Shown piece by piece: positions 23,440 to 31,255 of a DNA stretch of 36,339 nt. How positions within the stretch are numbered: position 1 is the stretch's first letter; each line of letters begins with the position of its first letter. The notes below the pieces were generated by a model, which saw only the letters and a list, made by a program, of their open reading frames with translations, ran no database searches and was not told the DNA's origin. A program made the position numbers and the translations under genes. The DNA is from JAVSMW01 sp032027005 (lineage in GTDB: Bacteria > Bacillota > Thermincolia > Thermincolales > UBA2595): NCBI GenBank assembly GCA_032027005.1, contig JAVSMW010000002.1, positions 368,939-405,277 of the forward strand, written 5' to 3'.

Positions 23440-24360
23440 TTGTCAGAACGGGGATTTGCAGAGCTATCAAGAGAAATATTGGACCTCAAGAAAAAAAACA
23501 ATGCTGTAATTCTTGCCCATTTGTATCAGAGGCCGGAAATTCAGGATGTGGCAGACTTTACCGGTGACTCCCTGGGCTTGTCTCAACAGGCCGCTGCAAC
23601 AAAGGCTGATGTGATTGTTTTTTGTGGAGTGCATTTTATGGCAGAAACAGCTTATATTTTATCTCCTGATAAAACAGTACTTTTGCCTGAAGCTAATGCC
23701 GGATGTCCAATGGCAGACATGGTAACTGCGGAAGCCCTGCGGGAAAAGAAAAAAGAGTATCCCGATGCGGTTGTGGTCTGTTATGTAAATTCATCAGCCG
23801 AAGTCAAGGCAGAATCAGATATTTGCTGCACTTCTGCCAATGCGGTAAAGGTCATTCAGTCTATTCCTGCCGATAAGAGAATTCTGTTTGTTCCTGACCG
23901 AAATCTGGGACACTTTGTGGGCCGGCAGGCTGGGCGGGAGATTATTCTTTGGGAAGGTTACTGCAATACTCACAGTAAACTAACTGCAGATGATATCAGG
24001 GCGGCTAAAGCAGCGCATCCACAAGCTGAAGTTATGGTTCACCCGGAGTGTGAGCCCGAGGTAGTGGCATTGGCTGACCAGGCTTTCAGCACTTCCGGAA
24101 TTATTAAATATGCCGCAGAAAGCAAAACCAAAGAGTTTATCATTGGCACAGAGATGGGGATACTCCACCAGCTGCATCAGAAATGCCCGGACAAGCAGTT
24201 TTTTATGGCCTCAAGGAAGTTAGTATGTCCTAATATGAAGTCAACGACCCTGGAAAAAGTTAAATGGGCTCTGGAGGAAATGCAGCCAAGAATAATGGTG
24301 TCAGATTCGATCAGGGAAAAAGCGTTAGGTGCCGTTGATAAAATGATGGCCGTCAAGTGA
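23440..24360 (+). CDS. nadA: Quinolinate synthase (iron-sulfur)
   Basis: Condenses iminoaspartate from NadB with dihydroxyacetone phosphate to quinolinate; carries an oxygen-sensitive 4Fe-4S cluster. 306 residues. Cluster cysteines are visible in FCGVHFMAETA, in the HPEC region and in VCPNMKSTTLEKV. NAGCPMADMVTAE, VCYVNSSAEVKAESD and HQLHQKCPDK are also typical. The TTG at 23440 is preceded by AGGAG 10 bases upstream. Repeat copy D begins immediately after the stop codon. Confidence 0.97.
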   Translation: MSERGFAELSREILDLKKKNNAVILAHLYQRPEIQDVADFTGDSLGLSQQAAATKADVIVFCGVHFMAETAYILSPDKTVLLPEANAGCPMADMVTAEALREKKKEYPDAVVVCYVNSSAEVKAESDICCTSANAVKVIQSIPADKRILFVPDRNLGHFVGRQAGREIILWEGYCNTHSKLTADDIRAAKAAHPQAEVMVHPECEPEVVALADQAFSTSGIIKYAAESKTKEFIIGTEMGILHQLHQKCPDKQFFMASRKLVCPNMKSTTLEKVKWALEEMQPRIMVSDSIREKALGAVDKMMAVK

Positions 24361-24472
24361 ACTCGTTCAACTAAAGTTGAACATCGAGACTTCGGTGGGG
24401 AGTCAACCCCCACCGAAGCGGAGTATGGGGAACCACTCCCACTTATAGAAGTGGGAGTCTTACGATAAGATA
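24361..24472 (-). repeat. Two-hairpin repeat, diverged copy D
   Basis: Three hairpins are seen: GTTCAACT/AGTTGAAC (24365-24382), CTTCGGTGGGG/CCCCACCGAAG, and CTCCCACTT/AAGTGGGAG, followed by TCTTACGATAA. Read on the minus strand, the last hairpin (AAGACTCCCACTTCTATAAG) closely matches the inner stem of copy B (AAGACTCCCGCTTTTGTAA). Copy D therefore appears to be a shortened relative inserted in the opposite direction. It begins at the first base after the nadA stop and separates nadA from nadB. Confidence 0.7.
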
Positions 24473-24488
24473 AGAGAGGGGTGTACAT

Positions 24489-26114
24489 GTGATCCCCAGA
24501 TACCTTATGAATTTTGATACAAAGAACCTATCACACAAGTACACCGATTTCTTGGTTATTGGCAGTGGCATAGCGGGCTTATATACTGCTCTTAGGGCCG
24601 CAGATTATGCCAAAGTAACTGTTCTGACCAAAAAGAAACTGGGTGATACCAATACCGAGAAGGCTCAGGGTGGAATTGCTGCGGCGATTCACCAGGCTGA
24701 TTCGCCTGCCCTGCACCGTGCTGATACTCTTGAGGCCGGGGCGGGGTTATGTAGTATAGCGGCCGTAGAAGTATTGGTGAACGAAGGCCCTGACAGGGTC
24801 AGGGAACTTATTGAAATGGGGGCTGACTTTGACCGTTTGGACGGAAAACTGGCATTTACCAGAGAAGCAGCCCATAGCCGCAGAAGAATCCTGCATGCCG
24901 GGGACAGGACGGGTGAAAAAATTCAAAATACCCTGGCCCAGCATGTACTTAAGAAAAGCCAAACAGAGTTTTTGGAGGACCACCTGGTTCTGGATTTATT
25001 GACCCGGGATAATGAGTGTTATGGTGCCTTGGTTTGGGACAGCCGGGCAGCGGAAATGGTTGTATATTATGCGAAGGTAACAGTTTTAGCCTCAGGAGGC
25101 GCCGGGCAGGTCTTTGCCAATACCACTAACCCGGAGGTAGCTACCGGCGACGGGATTGCTTTGGCATTTCGGGCAGGAGCAGCAGTAACGGATGTTGAGT
25201 TTGTGCAATTTCACCCAACAGCACTATGTCTTCCCGGCGCACCGCGCTTTCTGATTTCTGAGGCTGTTAGAGGCGAAGGGGCCCTTCTACGCAATATCTA
25301 TGGTAAGCGGTTTATGGCTAAATATCATCCCGGTGCCGAGCTGGCCTCCAGAGATATTGTCGCCCGCGCTATAAACAGCGAAATGGCTGTCACGGGTGCG
25401 ACTCATGTTTACTTGGATTTAGCACCTCTGGCAGGAGAAAAGGTAAAAATGCGTTTCCCGACCATTACCAAGACCTGTGCTCAATATGGGATTGATATTG
25501 CCAGCCAAATGATTCCGGTAGCACCGGTAGCCCATTATATGATGGGCGGCGTGCAGACCAATTTAAACGGGGAAACAGGTGTGAAAGGACTTTATGCCTG
25601 CGGAGAAGCTGCATGCCAGGGGGTGCACGGGGCTAACCGCTTAGCCAGTAACTCTCTGTTGGATGGTTTGGTATTCGGGCACCGAATCGTGGAACATAGT
25701 AAAACTTTGTTTGCAGAAAAACAAGAGAGACTGTCTGCAGACTTTAGCTATTCCGGTTTAGAACCTTGTAATCCCGGTGTTTCTGAGGGTATTAAAGAAA
25801 TGGTGCAGAGAGTAATGTGGGAAAAGGTAGGGATAGTCAGGAACGGTAAGGAGCTGTCTGAAGCTACCCAGGAACTCCAACAGATGGATGAAATACTCTG
25901 CTATGCAGCCTGCGGACCCGAGGATATTGAAACATATAATATTCTTACTGCAGGCAGATTGATTGCCCAAGCCGCCTTAATCAGAACCGAAAGCAGAGGC
26001 GGTCATTTCAGACGCGATTTTCTTTTAAGAGATGACGTTCATTGGAAAAAACACGTGGTGTTACATAGGAATCCTGGAGGTGAGGTTTGTGCTGTTGAAC
26101 GTGATTTCAGTTGA
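24489..26114 (+). CDS. nadB: L-aspartate oxidase
   Basis: FAD enzyme that oxidises aspartate to iminoaspartate for NadA; in an anaerobe fumarate is the likely electron acceptor. 541 residues. The FAD-binding VIGSGIAGLYTALRAA is near residue 23, with TEKAQGGIAAA, the active-site HSRRRILHAGDRTG, FVQFHPTAL and GEAACQGVHGANRLASNSLL all intact. The GTG at 24489 has GAGAGGGGTG upstream. The stop lies 26 bases inside nadC. Confidence 0.97.
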   Translation: MIPRYLMNFDTKNLSHKYTDFLVIGSGIAGLYTALRAADYAKVTVLTKKKLGDTNTEKAQGGIAAAIHQADSPALHRADTLEAGAGLCSIAAVEVLVNEGPDRVRELIEMGADFDRLDGKLAFTREAAHSRRRILHAGDRTGEKIQNTLAQHVLKKSQTEFLEDHLVLDLLTRDNECYGALVWDSRAAEMVVYYAKVTVLASGGAGQVFANTTNPEVATGDGIALAFRAGAAVTDVEFVQFHPTALCLPGAPRFLISEAVRGEGALLRNIYGKRFMAKYHPGAELASRDIVARAINSEMAVTGATHVYLDLAPLAGEKVKMRFPTITKTCAQYGIDIASQMIPVAPVAHYMMGGVQTNLNGETGVKGLYACGEAACQGVHGANRLASNSLLDGLVFGHRIVEHSKTLFAEKQERLSADFSYSGLEPCNPGVSEGIKEMVQRVMWEKVGIVRNGKELSEATQELQQMDEILCYAACGPEDIETYNILTAGRLIAQAALIRTESRGGHFRRDFLLRDDVHWKKHVVLHRNPGGEVCAVERDFS

Positions 26115-26946
26115 TAATATCATTAGAAATGCCCTGCAGGAAGATATCGGGACCGGTGATCTGACAACATTAAGTATCATTCCTGTCGGGTCTGTTACCG
26201 ACGGTTTTATTTATGCTAAAGCTGCAGGCGTAGTGGCCGGGCTGGCAGTTGCCAAAAGAGTTTTTGAAATTTTAAACAGTGAAGTACGATTTGTTGCTCA
26301 AAAAGCTGACGGAGACAGAATAGCTAAAGGTGATATTCTGGCCCTTATTTCCGGACCGGCACAGGCCGTTTTATCCGGTGAACGGGTCTGTCTTAACCTG
26401 CTGCAGCGGATGTCGGGGATTGCCACCAGAACAGCCGGAATTACAGCAATCATCAAAGATTACAAGACAGTTGTTGTTGACACCAGGAAAACTACCCCCG
26501 GTTTACGTATACTCGAGAAGTATGCGGTAGTAGCGGGGGGCGGGAAAAATCACCGCTTCGGGTTGTATGATGCGGTTTTAATTAAGGACAACCATATTAA
26601 AGTTGCCGGGGGAATCCAAAAAGCCGTGGCTCTGGCCAAGGCCAATGCACCTCATACGGCAAAGATTGAAGTTGAAGTAGAAAACCTGGAAGGTGTTAAT
26701 GAAGCTTTAGCAGCTAAAGCTGATATTATTATGTTGGATAACATGAATTTGGACACCATCAGGGAAGCTGTGAAGGCCATCGGCGGCAAGGCTCTCGTCG
26801 AAGTCTCGGGAGGGGTTAACGAAAGTAATGTCCTGGATTATGCCAAAGCCGGGGTCGATATTGTTTCGGTAGGAGCCCTGACTCACTCTGTAAAAGCCCT
26901 TGACATCAGTTTGGATGTGGGCGAGATTAAGATGAAAAACCTATGA
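26089..26946 (+). CDS. nadC: Nicotinate-nucleotide pyrophosphorylase (carboxylating)
   Basis: Converts quinolinate and PRPP to nicotinate mononucleotide. 285 residues. The GTG at 26089 is chosen because GGAGGTG lies 7 bases upstream and the family-like N-terminus (ISVDNIIRNALQEDIGTGD) follows; an ATG at 26032 in the same frame has no site. VVDTRKTTPGLRILEKYAV, GGKNHRFGLYDAVLIKDNH and EVEVENLEGV are the catalytic and PRPP-site motifs. It overlaps nadB by 26 bases and birA by four. Confidence 0.97.
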   Translation: MLLNVISVDNIIRNALQEDIGTGDLTTLSIIPVGSVTDGFIYAKAAGVVAGLAVAKRVFEILNSEVRFVAQKADGDRIAKGDILALISGPAQAVLSGERVCLNLLQRMSGIATRTAGITAIIKDYKTVVVDTRKTTPGLRILEKYAVVAGGGKNHRFGLYDAVLIKDNHIKVAGGIQKAVALAKANAPHTAKIEVEVENLEGVNEALAAKADIIMLDNMNLDTIREAVKAIGGKALVEVSGGVNESNVLDYAKAGVDIVSVGALTHSVKALDISLDVGEIKMKNL

Positions 26947-27911
26947 AAAGCAAAATTTTGGCCTTGCTGAGGGAAAGTGACTTGGGTTTTATCTCAGGGC
27001 AGGAGATCAGCCGCAGACTGGGGATTTCGCGTACGGCTGTATGGAAGCACATCCGTAGTCTGAAAGAGGGGGGATACAATATAGAATCCCATTCCAAAAT
27101 TGGCTATCGGCTGATAGAAACTCCTGATCGGTTATATGGACATGAATTGATATCTTTGTTGAATGGTATGGTTTTTGGCCGGCAGGTAATATACCGGGAA
27201 ACGGTAGTCTCCACAAATGAACTGGCTAAAGAATTAGCGCGCAAAGAGGCCGAAGAAGGTACGGTAGTTATTGCGGAGGAACAGACGGGCGGTAAAGGCC
27301 GAATGGAAAGGGTATGGTATTCGCCGCCTGGACAGGGTCTGTGGTTTTCGACAATATTGAGACCGGTAATCAAGCCTGTTGATGCCAGCAAGCTTACCCT
27401 GGTGAGTGCAGTTGCTGTAGCTAAAACAATCCGGGAAGTTGCGGACATTCCGGCAGGCATTAAATGGCCCAATGATGTGCTGGTCAACCAGCGGAAAGTT
27501 GCCGGTATTTTGATTGAAATGAGTGCTGAAATCGATAGAATCAATTATTTAGTTCTCGGGATAGGGGTCAATGTTAGCCTTGATGGAACATCAATTCCCG
27601 GTGAACTGGCCAATGTAGCAACTTCATTGGAAGCAGAAAATAAACTCAAGGTGACAAGAGTTGAGTTGCTGGCAGCTCTGTTGAATAATCTTGATAAACT
27701 GTACGAGGATTTTCTGGCCGGCAAGTTTAAGCAGATACTTAACTCCTGGAAAGAGATGTCTGTGACCTTAAACCGGCGGGTTAAGGTTATTTCAGGCAGT
27801 GAGGTTGAAGAAGGTGTGGCCTCTGATTTGGATGAGGACGGGGCCTTAGTGCTGTTAAAGAGCGACGGTTCTCGCAAAAGAATACTTTCCGGAGATGTGT
27901 CTGTGCGGTAG
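26943..27911 (+). CDS. birA: Biotin-protein ligase and biotin repressor
   Basis: Bifunctional BirA: attaches biotin to carboxylase carrier domains and represses biotin genes as biotinyl-AMP-bound dimer. 322 residues. An N-terminal helix-turn-helix (ISRRLGISRTAVWKHIRSL, about 22-40) shows the repressor form. The catalytic motif GGKGRMERVWYSPPGQGLWF, KWPNDVLVNQRKVAGIL and a C-terminal SH3-like domain follow. The ATG overlaps the nadC stop (ATGA). Confidence 0.96.
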   Translation: MKSKILALLRESDLGFISGQEISRRLGISRTAVWKHIRSLKEGGYNIESHSKIGYRLIETPDRLYGHELISLLNGMVFGRQVIYRETVVSTNELAKELARKEAEEGTVVIAEEQTGGKGRMERVWYSPPGQGLWFSTILRPVIKPVDASKLTLVSAVAVAKTIREVADIPAGIKWPNDVLVNQRKVAGILIEMSAEIDRINYLVLGIGVNVSLDGTSIPGELANVATSLEAENKLKVTRVELLAALLNNLDKLYEDFLAGKFKQILNSWKEMSVTLNRRVKVISGSEVEEGVASDLDEDGALVLLKSDGSRKRILSGDVSVR

Positions 27912-28046
27912 ACAGCAAAATCACGGTCGAAATTAAGCGGTAATTTTGCTATAAAATAGTAAAAAAAATTTAAGATTCTGATTTTTGTGCAGGGAAAACT
28001 CTAAATATGTCGAAACCTTCAACAAATAGAGAGGAGTGAAATGTAG

Positions 28047-28520
28047 TTGAAGGTTGAATTTATAAGCCCTTTTGTCAATGCAACTATTAAAGTTCTGGAA
28101 ACAGAGGTTGGACGCGCAGTCCCATTTGAAAAAGGGCAATTAACCATAGAATCCTCTTCATATACAGGGCAGGATGTGACTGTACTAATCGGGGTAATAG
28201 GTGCTGTTCAGGGTATAGTTATGTATGGGATGTCTGAAAGAACAGCCAAGAATATCGTTTCAACTTTGCTTAATGAAAGAATAGTCGTTTATAATGAAAT
28301 GGTAGAGAGTGCAATTGCCGAGATGAGCAATGTAATAACAGGTATTGCCAGTGCCGAGCTGGAAGCTGCCGGATTTACGTCGACCCTGGCACCTCCCACG
28401 GTGATTTCCGGGCGAGGAGTGGTTATTTCTACAATAAATATCAAGAGGCTGCAAATTCCTCTCAAAACCGAATTCGGAGATATTGAGCTGGGAGTCGCCC
28501 TTAGAGAGAAACGCGCATAA
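28047..28520 (+). CDS. CheX-like stand-alone phosphatase-fold protein
   Basis: 157 residues of the CheC/CheX/FliY family. FISPFVNATIKVLETEVG is the typical opening. The CheX-type catalytic pair is in AEMSNVITG (Glu92 and Asn95, spacing E-x-x-N), and PPTVISGRG and a final beta strand follow. CheX dephosphorylates response regulators such as CheY-P. No chemotaxis gene is nearby; its neighbours are birA and coaX, so its partner is unknown. The TTG at 28047 has GAGGAGTG about 10 bases upstream. It has its own terminator, making it a single-gene unit. Confidence 0.88.
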   Translation: MKVEFISPFVNATIKVLETEVGRAVPFEKGQLTIESSSYTGQDVTVLIGVIGAVQGIVMYGMSERTAKNIVSTLLNERIVVYNEMVESAIAEMSNVITGIASAELEAAGFTSTLAPPTVISGRGVVISTINIKRLQIPLKTEFGDIELGVALREKRA

Positions 28521-28552
28521 GCTCTGAAAGAAAATTTAAAATTGAAAAGCTT

Positions 28553-28583
28553 AAATAACTCCTGAATGAGGGAGTTATTTTTT
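28553..28583 (+). terminator. Terminator after the CheX-like gene
   Basis: AAATAACTCC pairs with GGGAGTTATTT around a 7-base loop, followed by TTT. Confidence 0.9.
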
Positions 28584-28591
28584 GTACAATG

Positions 28592-28600
28592 TGGTATAAT
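28592..28600 (+). promoter_or_regulatory. Extended -10 promoter of coaX
   Basis: TGGTATAAT (TG motif one base before a perfect TATAAT at 28595-28600) lies just after the terminator and 42 bases before coaX. No good -35 is present, as is usual for extended -10 promoters. Confidence 0.6.
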
Positions 28601-28641
28601 TTAGTTTAACGGTCAAACCATCGAGAGAGGGTGTTTTTCTG

Positions 28642-29415
28642 ATGATACTTGTTCTGGACGTGGGTAATACCAATATTGTGCTAGGGATTTACCAGGGAAA
28701 AAAGTTAGTCAAAAGTTGGCGGATTTCCACAGACAAAAACAAAACGAGTGATGAATACGGGATTCAGATAAGGGTGCTTTTTGAACACTCCGGGATTAAA
28801 TATGATAATATTGAAGCGATTGTATTGTCTTCGGTTGTTCCGCCGGTGATGCCTGCCCTTGAGGGAATGGCTGAAAAATATTTTGGGATTAAACCTTTGG
28901 TAGTGGGACCCGGTGTCAAAACTGCAATGCCGATAAGATATGATAACCCTAAAGAAGTTGGAGCGGATAGGATTGTTAATGCTGTTGCCGCCTATGAGCT
29001 GTATGAGGGACCTTTGATAGTAGTGGATTTTGGTACGGCAACGACTTTTGATGCCATTTCCAAGACTGGTGAATATCTTGGCGGGGCTATTGCTCCGGGT
29101 ATTGGGATTTCCACTGAGGCTTTGTATACGAGGGCTGCGAAACTGCCCCGGATTGAACTTGGCAAACCTAAAAAGGTTATTGGCAAAAACACGGAGTCCA
29201 GTATGCAGGCTGGGATAATTTTTGGTTTTGTCGGACAAACCGAGGGCATAGTTACACGCATGAAACAGGAAATGGGCGGGCAAGCTTACGTTGTGGCTAC
29301 CGGGGGGCTTGCAGAGCTGATCAGCAAGGAATCTTCCAATATTGACAAAGTTGATCCCAATCTTACCTTGGAAGGCCTTAGGATTATTTATGAACGCAAT
29401 AAACAGAGTTCTTAG
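28642..29415 (+). CDS. coaX: Type III pantothenate kinase
   Basis: Phosphorylates pantothenate in the first step to coenzyme A; the type III enzyme is not inhibited by CoA. 257 residues. ILVLDVGNTNIVLGIY carries the phosphate-binding loop, GADRIVNAVAAYE and VVDFGTATTFDAIS the metal and substrate sites, and GGAIAPGI follows. The ATG at 28642 has GAGAGGGTG upstream. The stop codon (29413-29415) lies within the first arm of repeat copy C, but the protein has normal length. It uses the product of panC upstream. Confidence 0.97.
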   Translation: MILVLDVGNTNIVLGIYQGKKLVKSWRISTDKNKTSDEYGIQIRVLFEHSGIKYDNIEAIVLSSVVPPVMPALEGMAEKYFGIKPLVVGPGVKTAMPIRYDNPKEVGADRIVNAVAAYELYEGPLIVVDFGTATTFDAISKTGEYLGGAIAPGIGISTEALYTRAAKLPRIELGKPKKVIGKNTESSMQAGIIFGFVGQTEGIVTRMKQEMGGQAYVVATGGLAELISKESSNIDKVDPNLTLEGLRIIYERNKQSS

Positions 29416-29531
29416 CGTCAGATGGAGTTTGGACTCCATCTGACGCTTAGAAATCGTTATCCAGGAGCTTAGCGCCGCTTATCTCCCACCTAACGAGGTG
29501 GAAATCTTAGCGGCGGTTAGCTATCGGATAA
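29411..29531 (-). repeat. Two-hairpin intergenic repeat, copy C (inverted)
   Basis: Read on the minus strand this matches copies A and B. Hairpin 2 (29411-29450) pairs GCGTCAGATGGAGT with ACTCCATCTGACGC perfectly. Hairpin 1 (about 29459-29531) has TTATCC/GGATAA, then AGCTAACCGCCGCT/AGCGGCGCTAAGCT. Compared with A and B, several base pairs change on both sides, for example ACTTCAG/CTGAAGT becomes GCGTCAG/CTGACGC. It lies between coaX and dusB and overlaps the coaX stop. Confidence 0.85.
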
Positions 29532-29589
29532 AATGACTTAGCTCCGCAGCCGCTCCTTTGATGAGACAATTACTTTGGAGGCAAATTAA

Positions 29590-30573
29590 ATGAAAATCGG
29601 TATAATAGAGCTGGCTAATCCGGTAATTTCAGCACCTATGTCGGGAGTTTCTGACAAAGCATTTCGGCTTTTAGCCGAAGAAGCCGGTTGTGGTTTAGTC
29701 TGTACCGAGATGATCAGTGTTAATGCTTTGGCTTATGATAATGCCAGAACCCAGTTTATGTTTGACCTAGGCGGTGAAGCAGGACCTACGAGTGTGCAGA
29801 TTTTTGGCAGCGATCCGGAAAAAATGGCCAGAGCTGCCGATGAAGTTGGGACTGCCGGAGCCGACATTGTTGATATTAATATGGGCTGTCCGGCCCCCAA
29901 GGTTGTCAAAAACCTTGAGGGGTGCGCATTGATGACAGACTTAAAGCTGGCTGCTCAAATCATCGAAGCAGTTGTAAAAGCTGTTGATGTGCCGGTGACT
30001 GTTAAGATGCGGAAAGGGTGGGATGATGATTCTGTCAATGCCGTTGAACTTGCCAAAATAGCAGAAGCCGGCGGCGCTGCCGCTATAACTGTGCACGGCA
30101 GGACAAGAGTCCAATTCTATACAGGTTCGGCGGACTGGGAAATCATTGGCCGGGTTAAAAGTGCTGTAAACATCCCGGTTATTGGTAATGGAGATATTTT
30201 GGACCCCGCCGGGGCGGCAGAAATGATCAGGCAGACCAATTGCGATGCCATAATGATAGGCAGGGGCAGCATGGGAAATCCCTGGCTCTTTAAAAGAACT
30301 GCCACCTATTTGGCGACAGGTGTTTTGCTGCCGGAACCTGATTTTAAAGACAAAATAAATATGGCAGTCAGACATTTAAACATGGTTGTTTTATTTAAAG
30401 GAGAAAACCGGGCAGTCAGAGAAATGCGGAAACATATCGCCTGGTATCTGAAAGGCCTGCGGGATTCTGCCAAAGTCCGCGAAACTGTGAACAAAGTCGA
30501 TTCAGCTGTCGAACTGATCCGGATTTTAGAAAACTACAAAAATTCATTAATTGCTTCACAACCTGCTATTTAG
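29590..30573 (+). CDS. dusB: tRNA-dihydrouridine synthase
   Basis: FMN enzyme that reduces specific uridines in tRNA to dihydrouridine. 327 residues. The N-terminal VISAPMSGVSDKAFRLLAEE binds FMN, and the catalytic Cys lies in INMGCPAPKVVKNLEGCALM. VTVKMRKGWDD, ITVHGRTRVQFYTGSADW and IGNGDI are typical. The ATG at 29590 has TTTGGAGGC upstream. dusB near lysS and the rRNA operon is conserved in Firmicutes. Confidence 0.96.
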   Translation: MKIGIIELANPVISAPMSGVSDKAFRLLAEEAGCGLVCTEMISVNALAYDNARTQFMFDLGGEAGPTSVQIFGSDPEKMARAADEVGTAGADIVDINMGCPAPKVVKNLEGCALMTDLKLAAQIIEAVVKAVDVPVTVKMRKGWDDDSVNAVELAKIAEAGGAAAITVHGRTRVQFYTGSADWEIIGRVKSAVNIPVIGNGDILDPAGAAEMIRQTNCDAIMIGRGSMGNPWLFKRTATYLATGVLLPEPDFKDKINMAVRHLNMVVLFKGENRAVREMRKHIAWYLKGLRDSAKVRETVNKVDSAVELIRILENYKNSLIASQPAI

Positions 30574-30592
30574 TTTCCTGGCAGGTTTTCGA
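30560..30592 (+). terminator. Weak terminator at the end of dusB
   Basis: AACCTGC (30560-30566) pairs with GCAGGTT (30581-30587) across the dusB stop codon, followed by TTC and a further ATTTTTA. The short T-run makes it moderate. Confidence 0.5.
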
Positions 30593-30604
30593 CATTTTTA
30601 GTGC

Positions 30605-30669
30605 TTGAGTTAAGTGTTGAACCTTGGTAAAATAATAAAAAGGTTATGTACACAAAAGTGTGCACATAA
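30605..30669 (+). promoter_or_regulatory. Promoter and palindromic operator of the HTH operon
   Basis: TTGAGT (30605-30610), a 17-bp spacer and TAAAAT (30628-30633) form a promoter. Ten bases downstream is a 26-bp inverted repeat at 30644-30669: arms TTATGTACACA and TGTGCACATAA, one mismatch in 11, separated by AAAG. A repressor bound there would block initiation or early elongation. The first gene of the operon encodes a helix-turn-helix protein, so autoregulation is the simplest reading. Confidence 0.75.
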
Positions 30670-30709
30670 TTTTCCTGCAAACTGGATAGAATATTGTGGG
30701 GAGACTGAG

Positions 30710-31255
30710 ATGGATCTAATAAGGATTGGGGACAAGATAATAAGCAGACGCAAAGTGACCCGGTTAATTGACAAGATTTTTGAAATGCGCAGTACCGGGG
30801 CAGCTCAGCAGGAAATTGCCAATCGGCTTGGTGTGGACAGAACTTTTGTGTCAAGGCTGGAAAGCCTGGGGGAGGTTCGAAAAGGATTCCGTATTGCAGT
30901 TGTAGGGCTCCCTGTTAAGAATAAACAAGAAATTCTTGATCTGCTGCACCGGGAAGGTATTGAATTTACTCTTATAATGACTGAAGTAGAGAGATGGGAT
31001 TTTGTTAAAAAGATCGATGGAGTGGATCTGCTCAACAAAATAATGGAATTGCTTGCTGAAGCCAGAGGATTTGATATTGTTATAGTAATTGGTTCAAATA
31101 AAAGGATAAAAATGATTGAAGCAATTTTAGACAAGGAAGTAATCGGCTTGGAGATCGGGGAGTCACCTATTGAGGAAGATAAATTTGTGGATCCCGGCAA
31201 AGTATTGGACATTATCAATTTAGTCAGGCTTTGTCATAAGGAGGCGGCAAAGTGA
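30710..31255 (+). CDS. Helix-turn-helix regulator, probable autoregulator of the operon
   Basis: 181 residues. The ATG at 30710 is chosen because GGGGAGAC lies 5 bases upstream; the longer open frame would start before the operator and has no site. Residues ~27-52 form a clear helix-turn-helix (GAAQQEIANRLGVDRTFVSR). From about residue 60 on there is an alpha/beta region (FRIAVVGLPVKNKQEILDLL, FDIVIVIGSNKRIKMIEAIL) resembling a ligand-sensing or nucleotide-binding domain, but I do not recognise the family. It overlaps the next gene by four bases (GTGA). Confidence 0.85.
   Translation: MDLIRIGDKIISRRKVTRLIDKIFEMRSTGAAQQEIANRLGVDRTFVSRLESLGEVRKGFRIAVVGLPVKNKQEILDLLHREGIEFTLIMTEVERWDFVKKIDGVDLLNKIMELLAEARGFDIVIVIGSNKRIKMIEAILDKEVIGLEIGESPIEEDKFVDPGKVLDIINLVRLCHKEAAK

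Noticed and set aside
24361..24472. CRISPR-like repeat
   Set aside because: The hairpins differ from each other and there are no regular direct repeats with spacers anywhere in the window.
28705..29439. Minus-strand open frame of 244 codons opposite coaX
   Set aside because: It lies wholly over coaX, has low-complexity antisense composition and no start signals.
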